In this document: positions 8,413-17,390 of the stretch, in pieces | How the letters are laid out: each line of letters opens with the position of its first letter | Numbering within the stretch: position 1 is the stretch's first letter | From: Streptomyces mirabilis | Lineage (GTDB): Bacteria; Actinomycetota; Actinomycetes; Streptomycetales; Streptomycetaceae | NCBI RefSeq assembly: GCF_039503195.1 | Contig: NZ_JBCJKP010000001.1 | Coordinates: 1,736,001 to 1,800,000, forward strand | Reading direction: 5' to 3' | DNA length: 64,000 nt | Position numbers and translations under genes: made by a program | Notes under the pieces: model-generated | What the model was told of the DNA's origin: nothing | Seen by the model: only the letters and a program-made list of their open reading frames with translations | Databases searched by the model: none

Positions 8413-9624
8413 ATGAGATATGTGGGTGTCCGGCGTGTGTCAGTGGACCGCCTCGTGGAGCAGCCGTCGGGCCGCGGACTGGTGGCAGTCCCACTCGCGC
8501 TGATCGTAGTGATCACTGTGGTGGACCTCCACTCCCCGACCAGCGTCCACCTGGGTCCGTTGCTGGTCATCGCCCCCGCCCTCACCGCCTCCCTGGCCGG
8601 CCCACGGCTGACCGCGGTCGTGGGGGTGCTGGCCGTGGCCGCCCAGGTCTTCATCGCGGTGTTCCACGGCGGGCTGACCACCGCCAACCACGTCGCGCAG
8701 ATCATCGCCCTGACCGTGCTCTCCGCGCTGGTGGTCTTCGTCTGCCATGTACGCGAGCGGCGTGCCCGGGAGCTGAGCCGGGCGCGGTCGGTGGCCGAGA
8801 CGGCTCAGCGGGTCCTGCTGCGACCGCCGCCCCGCCGGATCGGGCCCTTGCGCGTGGCCTGGCTGTATCTGGCCGCCGAGGACGAGACGCAGATCGGCGG
8901 CGACCTGTTCGCGGTCTCCCGCGCCGCCCAGCCCTCCACGCGGGTGATCATCGGAGACGTACGCGGCAAGGGTCTGGCCTCCATCGGCGAGGCCTCGGTG
9001 GTGCTCGGCTCGTTCCGCGAGGGCGCTCACCGGTACGCCACCCTGCCCGAGCTCACGGCGGCACTGGAGGTCAGCGTGTGCCGCGACCTGGAGGACGTGG
9101 CCGACACCGAGCACGACCCGGGCGAGCACTTCATCACCGCGCTCGTGCTCGACATCCCCGACGAGGGGCCGGACGCCTGGATGATCACCTGCGGTCATCC
9201 TCCGCCTCTCCTGCTGCGCAAGCAGGAGGTCACGGCCCTGCACCCGCGCCACCCCCTCCCGCCGCTGGGCATGTGCGAGCTGCCCGCCGCGAGCCACCGA
9301 CCCGACCCGTTCACCTTCGAAACCGGTGACATCCTCCTGCTCTACACCGACGGCGTCATCGAAGCCCGCTCACCGTCGGGCGTCTTCTACCCGCTCCTCG
9401 AGCGGGTCGCCTCCTTTCCCGTCTCCAGCCCCGATGCCCTGATGCGGAACATCCACGACGACCTCCTCGCACATGTCGGCGACCATCCGGGCGACGACGC
9501 CGCCCTCCTGATCATCGAACGCAGCGCCTCGCACCACCCGCATCGACCTCGTTTCGCCACCCGTTCCGTCGACGGCCACCACCGGCTCCATCCCACCGGA
9601 TCGCCCCCGTCGGCGGAACGCTGA
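8413..9624 (+). CDS. Membrane-anchored PP2C/SpoIIE-type serine phosphatase
   Basis: This 403-residue protein has an N-terminal membrane region with about four hydrophobic helices (residues 20-120), then a SpoIIE/PPM phosphatase domain (about 145-375). Metal-binding motifs are visible: the Asp of IGGDLFAV, the Asp of IIGDVRGKG, LLLYTDGVIEA and the terminal GDDAALLII. In Streptomyces these phosphatases usually act on anti-anti-sigma factors in partner-switching networks. No anti-sigma or STAS partner lies next to it here. The ATG at 8413 has a weak GGGGGC upstream. The tail after residue 380 is low complexity. Confidence 0.88.
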   Translation: MRYVGVRRVSVDRLVEQPSGRGLVAVPLALIVVITVVDLHSPTSVHLGPLLVIAPALTASLAGPRLTAVVGVLAVAAQVFIAVFHGGLTTANHVAQIIALTVLSALVVFVCHVRERRARELSRARSVAETAQRVLLRPPPRRIGPLRVAWLYLAAEDETQIGGDLFAVSRAAQPSTRVIIGDVRGKGLASIGEASVVLGSFREGAHRYATLPELTAALEVSVCRDLEDVADTEHDPGEHFITALVLDIPDEGPDAWMITCGHPPPLLLRKQEVTALHPRHPLPPLGMCELPAASHRPDPFTFETGDILLLYTDGVIEARSPSGVFYPLLERVASFPVSSPDALMRNIHDDLLAHVGDHPGDDAALLIIERSASHHPHRPRFATRSVDGHHRLHPTGSPPSAER

Positions 9625-9626
9625 CC

Positions 9627-9866
9627 TCACTCCCGGGCCATGTCCGACTCCGCCGCGCTCGCCGCGGAATCGGCGTCGTCGACGAGTTTCCGCAGATGAC
9701 CGAGGTCCGCGGAGGAGGTGGGTGCGGGCTGGCCGGTGGTCTGCGTGCCCCGTGCTGTCTGTGTGCTGTGCGTGCCCTGCGTGCTCTGTGCGCTCCCGCC
9801 GTGGCCGCATCCGGCCAGGAACAGCAGGGCGGCCAGTACGGCCGGCACGGTGTGGCGCGCGCGCAT
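9627..9866 (-). CDS. Small putative lipoprotein
   Basis: This is a 79-residue protein starting at ATG 9866 (MRARHTVPAV). A short positively charged n-region, a hydrophobic stretch and the lipobox LAGC mark it as a lipoprotein. The mature part is a Ser/Thr/Gln-rich linker followed by a short helical segment with many Ala and Asp. The start overlaps the stop of the exported-protein gene by one base (TGATG), so the pair is translationally coupled and lies downstream of a two-component system. Function unknown. Confidence 0.7.
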   Translation of the reverse strand: MRARHTVPAVLAALLFLAGCGHGGSAQSTQGTHSTQTARGTQTTGQPAPTSSADLGHLRKLVDDADSAASAAESDMARE

Positions 9867-10273
9867 CAGTTCGTACGACCGTTGTCGTGGGTGCCGCACC
9901 ACTTCTCGACGTCGGCCAGGTCCTTCTGGCGGGTCTCCAGGGTGGGGACCAGGGAACGCCGGACGGTGAGCCGGTCGTTCAGGTAGGTCTCGATCTGGGT
10001 GTGCCCCGCGGACTTGGCGTTCGCCACCCGCTGCTCGAGACGGGCGATGGAGCCACGCTGGGAAGCGTCCGCGCGCAGCCGGGTGAGGATCCGGTCGATC
10101 CGCCGGTCGATCTTCGGCGCGCGCTTGCAGAGCGCTGCCGCGCCGTCGCCCGTGGGGGTGCCGGACGGCGCGGGAGTCGCGGCGTCGGCGGTGGCGGCGC
10201 CGGCGGCGCCGAACAGCGATCCGGCGGCGACCAACGAGACGACCGAGATCACGGTCTTCCTGGTGCTTGGCAT
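9866..10273 (-). CDS. Secreted protein of unknown function
   Basis: This is a 135-residue protein with a Sec signal peptide (MPSTRKTVISVVSLVAAGSL, cleavage probably after ATADA). The mature protein is mostly helical, with two Cys that could form a disulfide (ALCKRAP and EKWCGTH). The ATG at 10273 follows GGAGGAG at six bases. It sits 47 bp downstream of the sensor-kinase gene and overlaps the lipoprotein gene. The operon suggests an envelope-localised partner or output of that two-component system. I do not recognise a characterised family. Confidence 0.8.
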   Translation of the reverse strand: MPSTRKTVISVVSLVAAGSLFGAAGAATADAATPAPSGTPTGDGAAALCKRAPKIDRRIDRILTRLRADASQRGSIARLEQRVANAKSAGHTQIETYLNDRLTVRRSLVPTLETRQKDLADVEKWCGTHDNGRTN

Positions 10274-10320
10274 GACGAACTCCTCCGCGTTCACGGGCGA
10301 CTGCCCTCTCGCCGGGAAAG

Positions 10321-11805
10321 CTAGGAGCCGTCTTTGTGGAATTCTTGTGGCCGGTCGGCGGTCGTGATCATCCAGTTGCGCGGGAGCGGAAGGGTGGCCT
10401 CCGTGTCCGGGGTGCCGTCGCTCAGCGGCAGGGTGACCTCGACGCGGGTACCCGGACCCGTGGGCCGGTCCAGTACCCGGATCCCGCCCCGGTGCAGGGC
10501 GATCTGCTGGGCGACCAGGGTCAGTCCGAGGCCGGAGCCGGGGCTGTCCGGTCGGCGGCGGAAGCGTTCGAAGACCTCGGTGCTCAGCTCGGGCGGGATG
10601 CCAGGGCCCCGGTCCTCGACGACGAGGAGCGCGTCGGCGCCGCTCGCACGCAAGGTCACCTCGACCTGCGGGGGCTGCCCGTCCGTGTGTCCGTGGACCA
10701 GGGCGTTGACGAGCAGGTTGTCCACCAGGCTCCGCAGTCCCGCCTCCCAGCCGTGTACGCGCAGCCCCGGTGCGCAGTGGCCGGCCACCCGTGCGTCCGG
10801 ATGGCGTCGCCGCTGTTCCTCGGTGCTCGCCTCGACGAGGTCGGCGAGGTCGACCGGGCCGAAGGCGTCCGCCTCCACGAGGTCTCCGCGGCCGAGGTCG
10901 CGCAGCATGACGAGGACCCCGAGGAGGCGTGCGTGTTCGCGGCTCAGGTCGTGCAGCACTTCGTCGCGGTCGGGTCCGGCGAGCTCCGGATGCTCGGTGA
11001 GGATCTCCAGGTTGGTCTGCATGCTCATCAACGGGGTGCGCAGTTCGTGCGAGGCCGCCGAGGCGAAGGAGCGGGCGGTGGCCAGTGCCTCGGCGGTCCT
11101 GAGCGCCTGCTCGTCGTAGCGGGCCAGGACGGTCTGCAGGGTGTGTGCGAGGTCGTCGACCTCGGCGATCCGCGTCGGGGTGTGGTCCAGGCGGGTGGAA
11201 CTGGAGCGGGGGTCGAGGCCGCTCGCCCGGCGTTGCAGACGGCGCAGCGGTGTGCTCGCCCGGGTGGCGACGGCCCAGGCGAGCAGCCCGGACAGCGGTG
11301 CGGCGAGCAGGGCGACGGTCACCACGCGCCGTCGGACCAGGCGCACCTGGGTGTCGGCGGCGGTGTCGGACGCGAACAGCCACAGGGTGCCGCGCACACC
11401 GGGGCGCGCCCCCGTCACCCGGGTCGACAGGATCCGCCAGCTCCTGCCGTCGGCACGGAGGGTGACCGGCACGGGCGCCCTGGCGGGCAGCGCCACGTCG
11501 GCCGCCGGTTGCGGGCCGCCCGTGAAGGTCTCCTCGGGGCCGATCAGTCGTACGCCCACGTCCAGGGCCGAGGTGAACACACGGCGTTCACGGGCCTGCT
11601 CCACCGCCGCCGACCGGTCGGCGGCGCTCGCCCGCAGCAGGCTCCGGGCGTCCTTGGCGACGGCCACCGCGCGCTCACGCAGATGCGTGTCCTGCTGATC
11701 GTGCAGATCCGCGGCGACCAGCCGCAGCAGCAGCCAGCCGGTGGCCAGTACCAGTACGGGCACGGTGGCGCCGACGGCCAGGGCGATCCGCGTGGACAGT
11801 CTCAC
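10321..11805 (-). CDS. Two-component sensor histidine kinase
   Basis: This is a 494-residue membrane kinase. Two transmembrane helices (about residues 5-27 and 155-175) flank an extracytoplasmic sensor region of about 130 residues. A HAMP linker is followed by the HisKA H-box ASHELRTPLMSM and an ATPase domain with NALVHGH (N-box), VVEDRGPGIP (G1) and GSGLGLTLV (G2). The GTG at 11805 overlaps the response-regulator stop by 4 bp. In the same operon are a secreted protein and a lipoprotein. The signal is unknown; the architecture resembles envelope-stress kinases of the MprB/CseC type. Confidence 0.92.
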   Translation of the reverse strand: MRLSTRIALAVGATVPVLVLATGWLLLRLVAADLHDQQDTHLRERAVAVAKDARSLLRASAADRSAAVEQARERRVFTSALDVGVRLIGPEETFTGGPQPAADVALPARAPVPVTLRADGRSWRILSTRVTGARPGVRGTLWLFASDTAADTQVRLVRRRVVTVALLAAPLSGLLAWAVATRASTPLRRLQRRASGLDPRSSSTRLDHTPTRIAEVDDLAHTLQTVLARYDEQALRTAEALATARSFASAASHELRTPLMSMQTNLEILTEHPELAGPDRDEVLHDLSREHARLLGVLVMLRDLGRGDLVEADAFGPVDLADLVEASTEEQRRRHPDARVAGHCAPGLRVHGWEAGLRSLVDNLLVNALVHGHTDGQPPQVEVTLRASGADALLVVEDRGPGIPPELSTEVFERFRRRPDSPGSGLGLTLVAQQIALHRGGIRVLDRPTGPGTRVEVTLPLSDGTPDTEATLPLPRNWMITTADRPQEFHKDGS

Positions 11806-12506
11806 GGCCGCTCCCGCGGGTCGTCGTCGCGCAGGACGAAGCCCACGCCTCGTACGGTGTGGATGATCCGGGAGCGCCCCGACGTCTCCAGTTTGCGGCG
11901 CAGATAGCTGACGAAGGTGTCCACCACGTCGGTGCGCACCTCGAAGTCGTAGCCCCATACGCGATCGAGGAGTTGGTCCCGGCTGAGCACGATGCCGGCG
12001 TTGCGGGCGAGGAAGTGGAGGAGTTCGAACTCGCGGCGGGTCAGTTCCACCGGCCGCCCGTCGAGGCTCACCCTGCGGGCGGCGGGATCCAGGAGCAGCC
12101 CGCCGGCCCGCACGGTGCCGCTGTCCCGTGGCGGCCTGCGCCGCAGCAGTGCCTCCAGCCGCAGGACCAACTCCTGCAGGGCGAAGGGCTTGACGAGGTA
12201 GTCGTCGCCGCCCGCCTGCAGGCCCGCGATCCGGTCGGCGGTCTCGTCGAGTGCGGAAAGCATCAGCACGGGTACGTCGTTGTCCTCGTCCCGCAGCGCC
12301 CTGCACACCTCGATGCCGCTGAGGTCGGGCATCGAGATGTCCAGCACGATCACATCCGGCGGCGTCCGCCGGACCACCGCCAGGGCCGGCCGGCCGCCGT
12401 CGGCCAGGTCCACGGCGAATCCGCCGAGCCTCAGGCCCCGCTCCAGCGAGCGGCGGATCGCCGCGTCGTCGTCCACGACCAGGACACGGCCGCGCTGCCC
12501 ACTCAT
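11802..12506 (-). CDS. OmpR/PhoB-type response regulator
   Basis: This 234-residue regulator has an N-terminal receiver domain with the acidic pocket VVDDD, the phospho-acceptor Asp in IVLDISMPD and the switch Lys in LVKPFAL. The C-terminal winged helix has WGYDFEVRTDVVDTFVSYLR and ends near TVRGVGFVL. The ATG at 12506 (MSGQRGR) follows GGGAGGG at nine bases. It is cotranscribed with the downstream kinase (4-bp overlap). Targets probably include its own operon. Confidence 0.94.
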   Translation of the reverse strand: MSGQRGRVLVVDDDAAIRRSLERGLRLGGFAVDLADGGRPALAVVRRTPPDVIVLDISMPDLSGIEVCRALRDEDNDVPVLMLSALDETADRIAGLQAGGDDYLVKPFALQELVLRLEALLRRRPPRDSGTVRAGGLLLDPAARRVSLDGRPVELTRREFELLHFLARNAGIVLSRDQLLDRVWGYDFEVRTDVVDTFVSYLRRKLETSGRSRIIHTVRGVGFVLRDDDPRERP

Positions 12507-12806
12507 CACCACTGTCCCTCCCACACACCCCGGCGTACTGCCAGGGCCCGCCGCCGCCCATCGTGCATCAGCCACGACGGAACGGGCCCCGAGGGGTGGA
12601 CCAAGGGTTCGGTGAGAACCGCCCGGACCGGCCCCGGTCGGCGCGGGCCCGGCGGAGCGTGGCGGTTGCGCGGGGCCTGACCCGACGGTTGCATACGACT
12701 GTGTCGTCGATGGCCGACCCCGCACACAGCCGACGACCCGCCGAACCAGGCCTCCGTGCGGCCGGGCCCACCAGGGCCGGACTTCTACGACGTCCGTGGA
12801 GGAGCG
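12507..12806. other. Divergent intergenic region
   Basis: This 300-bp stretch lies between the response-regulator start (leftward) and the lipid-kinase-like gene (rightward) and must hold both promoters. I see no convincing -10/-35 pair, RNA or inverted repeat beyond general GC richness. Confidence 0.5.
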
Positions 12807-14168
12807 ATGGGTGTGGACACGAGCGCGCAGGTCGGCCACGGGAAACGGTGGGCGGCCAGGGCCGCGCTGGTCGCGGCGGCGCTGGCGGTGCTGCTGCCGC
12901 TCGGTTACGGAGGCGTGGACGGCGTACTGCTGCTCTTCGCCGCGCTCCTCGGCGTGGCCGTCACGGCGGCGGCGCTGTGGTGGGCGCTGACCCGGCGCGG
13001 CCCGCTCCGCTGGGTGGCGGCCGTGCTGGCGGCCGTCGCGCCCGGCGCCGTGATCACCCTGTTCGCCGTGGCCGGGCTGCTCTGGGCCGTTCCCGTGTCC
13101 CTGGCACTGTGGACCGTGGCCGTCTGGAGCGGCCGGTACGCCCTGCGGAGCGACCGGACGCGCGCCCCGCGCCCGAAGGAACGCAGGGCACCACCACCGC
13201 GGCGCCCCTTCCTCGTCATGAACCCGCACTCCGGCGGCGGCAAGGTGGCGAAGTTCGGGCTGCGGGAGAAGGCGGAGCGGCTCGGCGCACAGGTCGTGCT
13301 CCTCGACCCGGACAAGCACCAGGACGTCACCGCGCTGGCCCGGGCCGCCGTCGCGGACGGCGCGGATCTGCTGGGCGTCGCCGGCGGTGACGGTACCCAG
13401 GCGCTGGTCGCGGCCGTCGCCGCCGAACACGGTCTGCCGTTCCTGGTGGTCTGCGCCGGCACCCGCAATCACTTCGCCATGGACCTCGGCCTCGACCGCG
13501 ACGACCCGGCGACCTGTCTGGACGCCCTCACCGACGGCGTCGAACTCCGCGTGGACCTCGGCTTCGCCGGCGGCCACCCGTTCGTCAACAACGCCTCCTT
13601 CGGCGCGTACGCGGCGGTCGTGCAGAGTCCCGCGTACCGCGACGACAAGATCGGCACCATCCTGGACCTCCTGCCCGACCTGCTCACCCGCCAGCGCGGG
13701 CCGCGGCTGACCGCTCGCGCCGAGGACACGACGCTCGACGCCCCGCAGGCCGTACTGGTGAGCAACAACCCGTACCGCACCAACGATCCGGCCGGTCTCG
13801 GCCGCCGCGAGCGGCTCGACTCCGGGCTGCTCGGGGTCCTCGGCATCACGGTGGACAGCGCGGCCGAGGCCGCCGCGCTCGTACTGGACCCCGCGCCGGA
13901 CGGACTCGCGGTCCTGACCGCCCGTGAGGTGGTCATCGACGCCGACCGCGCGGAGATCGAGGCCGGCATCGACGGCGAGGCCCTGGTCCTGCCCGCCCCG
14001 GTCCACTGCCGCATCGAACCCGGCGCGCTGCGCGTCCGCGTCCCCAAGGAACGGCCCGGCGTGCCGGAGGCTCAACCCTCCTTGGACTGGCGCCGATTGC
14101 GCACGCTCGCGGCGACCATGGGGCGCACGGCGGTCGTACGACATCCTGGTCGCGGCCGGGACACGTAG
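12807..14168 (+). CDS. Membrane-anchored diacylglycerol kinase/sphingosine kinase-family protein
   Basis: This 453-residue protein has three or four N-terminal transmembrane helices (about residues 12-110) fused to a DAGK catalytic domain (about 130-425). The nucleotide-binding motifs NPHSGGGK and GVAGGDGTQALVA and the later VNNASFGAYAAVV are intact. The family phosphorylates lipids such as diacylglycerol or related glycolipid precursors. ATG 12807 has GGAGG just upstream; an upstream in-frame start at 12756 lacks a ribosome site. The extra N-terminal membrane domain is shared by several actinobacterial members. Confidence 0.87.
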   Translation: MGVDTSAQVGHGKRWAARAALVAAALAVLLPLGYGGVDGVLLLFAALLGVAVTAAALWWALTRRGPLRWVAAVLAAVAPGAVITLFAVAGLLWAVPVSLALWTVAVWSGRYALRSDRTRAPRPKERRAPPPRRPFLVMNPHSGGGKVAKFGLREKAERLGAQVVLLDPDKHQDVTALARAAVADGADLLGVAGGDGTQALVAAVAAEHGLPFLVVCAGTRNHFAMDLGLDRDDPATCLDALTDGVELRVDLGFAGGHPFVNNASFGAYAAVVQSPAYRDDKIGTILDLLPDLLTRQRGPRLTARAEDTTLDAPQAVLVSNNPYRTNDPAGLGRRERLDSGLLGVLGITVDSAAEAAALVLDPAPDGLAVLTAREVVIDADRAEIEAGIDGEALVLPAPVHCRIEPGALRVRVPKERPGVPEAQPSLDWRRLRTLAATMGRTAVVRHPGRGRDT

Positions 14169-14244
14169 ACGAAGGTCACAATTACATATCGGACAGTTCG
14201 CGCTCCAATCTTCACACCAGGCACACAAATTGGCTAAGTTGACG

Positions 14245-14445
14245 GTAGGCCGCACGACTCCCTCCGGCGAACCTCGCCGGGTCGCGCGACCTCCGCCGAA
14301 TCCGGTGCCCCCGTGGCGACCGGAACCGGGACCCAACCGACCTTGGGGTGAATCGGCCCAACTGCCCGATCGGGCAAGGGCCGTAGGGCATGCCTTCCGG
14401 AATCTTCCGCCCGAACCCGACAGCCGGCCCGGTAGGCGGAGTACG
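14245..14445 (+). ncRNA. ydaO/yuaA-type c-di-AMP riboswitch upstream of the NlpC/P60-like gene
   Basis: The 295-bp leader contains blocks I recognise from actinobacterial ydaO riboswitches: CGGGACCCAACC, TTGGGGTGAATCGGC, then CCGAACCCGACAGCC and CCGGTAGGCGGAG just before the ribosome site GGAAGGAG. In Streptomyces this class typically precedes secreted cell-wall hydrolase genes and turns them off when c-di-AMP is high. The boundaries given are approximate. The downstream gene fits the known regulon. Confidence 0.78.
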
Positions 14446-14462
14446 GAAGGAGTACGGCTCCC

Positions 14463-15971
14463 ATGGCGCCGGAACGAACCCCGCGCCCTGGAGGCAACAG
14501 CCTCCCTGGCCTGCCCGACTCCGCACGTGCGACGGCCGCCCTCAGTGGCGCGGACGGTCCGAGCCGCGAGGAGGTGCAGCAGCGGATCAGCTCCCTCTAC
14601 GACCAGGCCGAGAACGCCGTCGGGTTCGTCAACGGGACCCGCGCCATGACCACGGGGAGCCGAAGCCGCGTCAACCCCGCGCCGGAAACCGCGCGCAGGC
14701 GCCGCGACCCCGCCCTCGACGACATCACCAAGACCTGGTTCGACGCGGCGCGCACGCAGCTGGGTCCGTCCGCGCCGGCCAGGCTGCCGGCCGACCGGAT
14801 GCCGAACCGCCCGGCCGAGGCGCGGCCCACGGGCCCGGCGAAGCGGCCGGAGGACGGACTCGCCAACGGTGGGCGGGAGTTGACCGCCCGCCCCGTTCTG
14901 GAATTGACCGCGGGCCCCTCCGCCGAGGCGGCCGCCGGGCCCGTGGCCGAGTTGACGGGCAGAGCCGTCGCCGCGCTGCCGGCCGCGCCGGAGCCTGCGC
15001 CGCAATCCGCACAGGAGGCCGCCACGGCCCTGCTGCCCGCGCTGCCCGCCGGGCCGGGGCAGTCCTCGTTGAAGACGTCCAAGGCGAAGATCCAGCGCAA
15101 GCTGGCGCTGGCCCGTGAACTGGTGTCCGAGCACGCCGCGCGGTGGAACCCCGGGCCGGCGGCGATCGAGTCACGTCCGGTCGAGGGTGTCTGGCCCACC
15201 CCGGAGGACCAGGCTCGCCGGCAGGCCGAGGAGGAGTGGCAGCGACAGCAGTCGACCGCACTCGGCCCGGACATGTCCCTCGGCGCCGGGATGCCTCTCG
15301 GCGCGGACATGTCCTTCGACAGAGGCGTACCACCGGCCACGGACCTGTCCATGGGTACGGGGATGTCCATGGGTACGGGGATGCCGCTCGGCGCGGACAT
15401 GTCCCTCGGCGCGGGGATGCCCCTGGCCGCGGGCATGACTCCCGGCGCGGACATGTCCTTCGGCAGAGGCGCACCGCCGGCCACGGACCTGTCCATGGGT
15501 ACGGACATGTCCCTCGGCGCGGGGATGCCCCTGGCCGCGGGTATGCCCGTAGGCACGGGTGCCTCCACCGGCGCGGTCAACACGGCCGTCGGCGCGGCGG
15601 AGTCGGCGTACGGGGGGAAGGCCGCCAAGGCCCTCGCCTTCGCCCGCGAGCAGATCGGCAAGCCGTGTGTCTGGGGTGCGACCGGGCCTGACTCGTACGA
15701 CTCCGCCAGCCTCGTCCAGGCCGCCTGGAGGGCCGCCGGGGTCGCACTTCCGCGGACCGTCCACGGTCAGGCGACCGCCGGTGCGGCGATTCCCCTGACC
15801 GACATCCAGTTCGGCGACCTGATCTTCTTCTATGACAACGTCAGCCACGTCGGCTTCTACACCGGCAACGGCATGATGATCCACGCCCCCAGCCCGGGTG
15901 CCTCGATACGCGAAGAGTCCCTCTTCTTCGCCGGACAGAAGGCGATTCACAGCGCGCTGCGCCCGGCGTGA
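14463..15971 (+). CDS. NlpC/P60-domain protein with catalytic Cys replaced by Ser
   Basis: This is a 502-residue protein with a disordered Ala/Pro-rich N-terminal half, a Met-rich repeat region (about residues 267-365) and a C-terminal NlpC/P60 domain (about 385-502). NlpC/P60 enzymes cut peptidoglycan stem peptides with a Cys-His dyad. The expected DCSG motif reads DSAS here (GPDSYDSASLVQAAW), so the nucleophile is Ser, while the His region HVGFYTGNGMMIH is kept. There is no recognisable signal peptide. The start at 14463 has GGAAGGAG ten bases upstream, downstream of the ydaO-type riboswitch. It is probably a pseudo-enzyme or a binding protein rather than a hydrolase. Confidence 0.85.
   Translation: MAPERTPRPGGNSLPGLPDSARATAALSGADGPSREEVQQRISSLYDQAENAVGFVNGTRAMTTGSRSRVNPAPETARRRRDPALDDITKTWFDAARTQLGPSAPARLPADRMPNRPAEARPTGPAKRPEDGLANGGRELTARPVLELTAGPSAEAAAGPVAELTGRAVAALPAAPEPAPQSAQEAATALLPALPAGPGQSSLKTSKAKIQRKLALARELVSEHAARWNPGPAAIESRPVEGVWPTPEDQARRQAEEEWQRQQSTALGPDMSLGAGMPLGADMSFDRGVPPATDLSMGTGMSMGTGMPLGADMSLGAGMPLAAGMTPGADMSFGRGAPPATDLSMGTDMSLGAGMPLAAGMPVGTGASTGAVNTAVGAAESAYGGKAAKALAFAREQIGKPCVWGATGPDSYDSASLVQAAWRAAGVALPRTVHGQATAGAAIPLTDIQFGDLIFFYDNVSHVGFYTGNGMMIHAPSPGASIREESLFFAGQKAIHSALRPA
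15301..15560 (+). repeat. In-gene tandem repeat, Met/Gly-rich, about 144-bp period
   Basis: An imperfect direct repeat of about 144 bp starts at 15301 and again at 15445. Each unit encodes copies of a roughly 12-residue motif such as GADMSLGAGMPL plus PPATDLSMGT. The region is a low-complexity linker in front of the NlpC/P60 domain and is likely to vary in length between strains. Confidence 0.8.
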
Positions 15972-16136
15972 CGGACGCGGCGACGTCTCCAGTGCCTCAA
16001 AACACGCATAAGGCGCTGGAAGGGTCGAAGTTCCGCAATAGGGGATGTACGTGATCCACGTGGGCCTCGCCGCCCGACCGGCCACCCGCGCTGACCATAC
16101 TGGGAGGCCACGCCGCCTCCCACCGCAAAGTGACTC

Positions 16137-17318
16137 ATGCCCAAGCCCTCCACCGCCCGCGCCACCGCTCCGGAAACCGTCTGGCTGGCCGGCGGGCGCC
16201 ACGTCGGGCCCGCCCCGCTGGAGATCCTCAGGGAGAACCTGCGGAGGCTGAAGGCCGACGAGACGATCCACGACTTCCTGGAGGCAGAGGACCCCTCGAA
16301 CACCGAGGGCCATGTCTTCGAGGCGCGCTGGCTGGTCGACGACGCCGTCCCGGTTCGCGCACGGCTCACGACGGACGGACGCGAACACGCCGCCGAGGGA
16401 ACCCGCTGGACGCTGGTGGCCGAGGCGGAACGGCCCTGGGACCTCGCGTGGCCCTCGCCCGCGACCATGTTCTGGCCCGAGGGGCACGAGGTCCCCTGGG
16501 ACCACGACATCGTGGCCGGGCTCCGCCTGCGGGACATCAACCCGCTGCCGCAGGAGGACAAGACACTGCGCCGCCTGCTCAAGGAGGCAGCGCAGCACAG
16601 CTGGAGCATCAACGTCGTCATCCACGAGGCGATGACCACCGACGAACGCGGTCGCCTCCCGCTGGCCCGGCTGCTCCCGCCCGGTCTGCGTCACCGCGTC
16701 GTGGAACACCGCGCCGCGCCCGAGCAGTTCCAGACGGTCAACTGGGCGCTGTACGACCTGGGCGTACGGGTGCCGCGCGGCGGCGCCGTCATTCTGCCCG
16801 GTTCCCCCGCCCGGCCCGGGTACGACGAGCAGGACTGCACCGTACGCAGCGTGTTCCTCGACGGCTCGGAGCCGACGGAGCTCCTGGAGAAGGTCGTACG
16901 GTACGCGGCACTGCCCCGGCCGCTGCCGGAAACGGCGGAGGACGCCCTCACCGGCCTCCGGGAAGACTGGAAGCTGCTGACGCTGGAGGAGGCGCGGGCA
17001 CTGGTGGCTGTCTACGCCGAGGCACTCGACGCCATGACGAGGTCGCGCGACCAGTACCGCGAGGCGACCGAACTCGCGCATGCGGCACTGGCCGAGCTCC
17101 GAGACCTCCGGACGAGTGCGTCCGGTGCACACGAGACGTCCGCCGGTCAGGAGGGCAACCCGCTCCACCAGCTGACGCGGACGTTCCAACGGGTCGCGGG
17201 CACCGTACGGGCACGGCGCGCGGCCCGCGACGACGGCCCGGACCGGGGCACCGACACGGGAACAGGCACCGGCACCGGCACCGGCACGCCCGAGAACGGG
17301 CCCGGCAGGGGCGAGTGA
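16137..17318 (+). CDS. Conserved hypothetical protein, 393 residues
   Basis: I do not recognise a characterised domain. The protein is soluble, rich in Arg/Glu and Trp, with a predicted helical segment near residues 290-330 and a Gly-Thr tail (GTDTGTGTGTGTGT) encoded by a GGCACC hexamer run. The coding signal is good over the whole length, but the ATG at 16137 has no clear ribosome site, so the start is uncertain. It stands alone, converging on the GPP34 gene. Function cannot be inferred. Confidence 0.6.
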   Translation: MPKPSTARATAPETVWLAGGRHVGPAPLEILRENLRRLKADETIHDFLEAEDPSNTEGHVFEARWLVDDAVPVRARLTTDGREHAAEGTRWTLVAEAERPWDLAWPSPATMFWPEGHEVPWDHDIVAGLRLRDINPLPQEDKTLRRLLKEAAQHSWSINVVIHEAMTTDERGRLPLARLLPPGLRHRVVEHRAAPEQFQTVNWALYDLGVRVPRGGAVILPGSPARPGYDEQDCTVRSVFLDGSEPTELLEKVVRYAALPRPLPETAEDALTGLREDWKLLTLEEARALVAVYAEALDAMTRSRDQYREATELAHAALAELRDLRTSASGAHETSAGQEGNPLHQLTRTFQRVAGTVRARRAARDDGPDRGTDTGTGTGTGTGTPENGPGRGE

Positions 17319-17320
17319 TC

Positions 17321-17339
17321 GCTACCGGAAAACCGGTGC
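17321..17339. terminator. Small hairpin between convergent genes
   Basis: ACCGG-AAAA-CCGGT, with an outer GC pair interrupted by a bulge, lies between the convergent hypothetical gene and GPP34 gene. It has no U-tract and is short, so the assignment is weak. Confidence 0.35.
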
Positions 17340-17390
17340 CGACCCGAGGTCACCCTCTGAACCCGGCGGGTCACGGCGCGCCCGCTCGCG

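Noticed and set aside
11802..15134. Long minus-strand frame of 1110 codons ending in the response regulator
   Set aside because: Only the last 234 codons (from 12506) match a protein family; the rest is antisense to the DAGK-like and NlpC/P60 genes.
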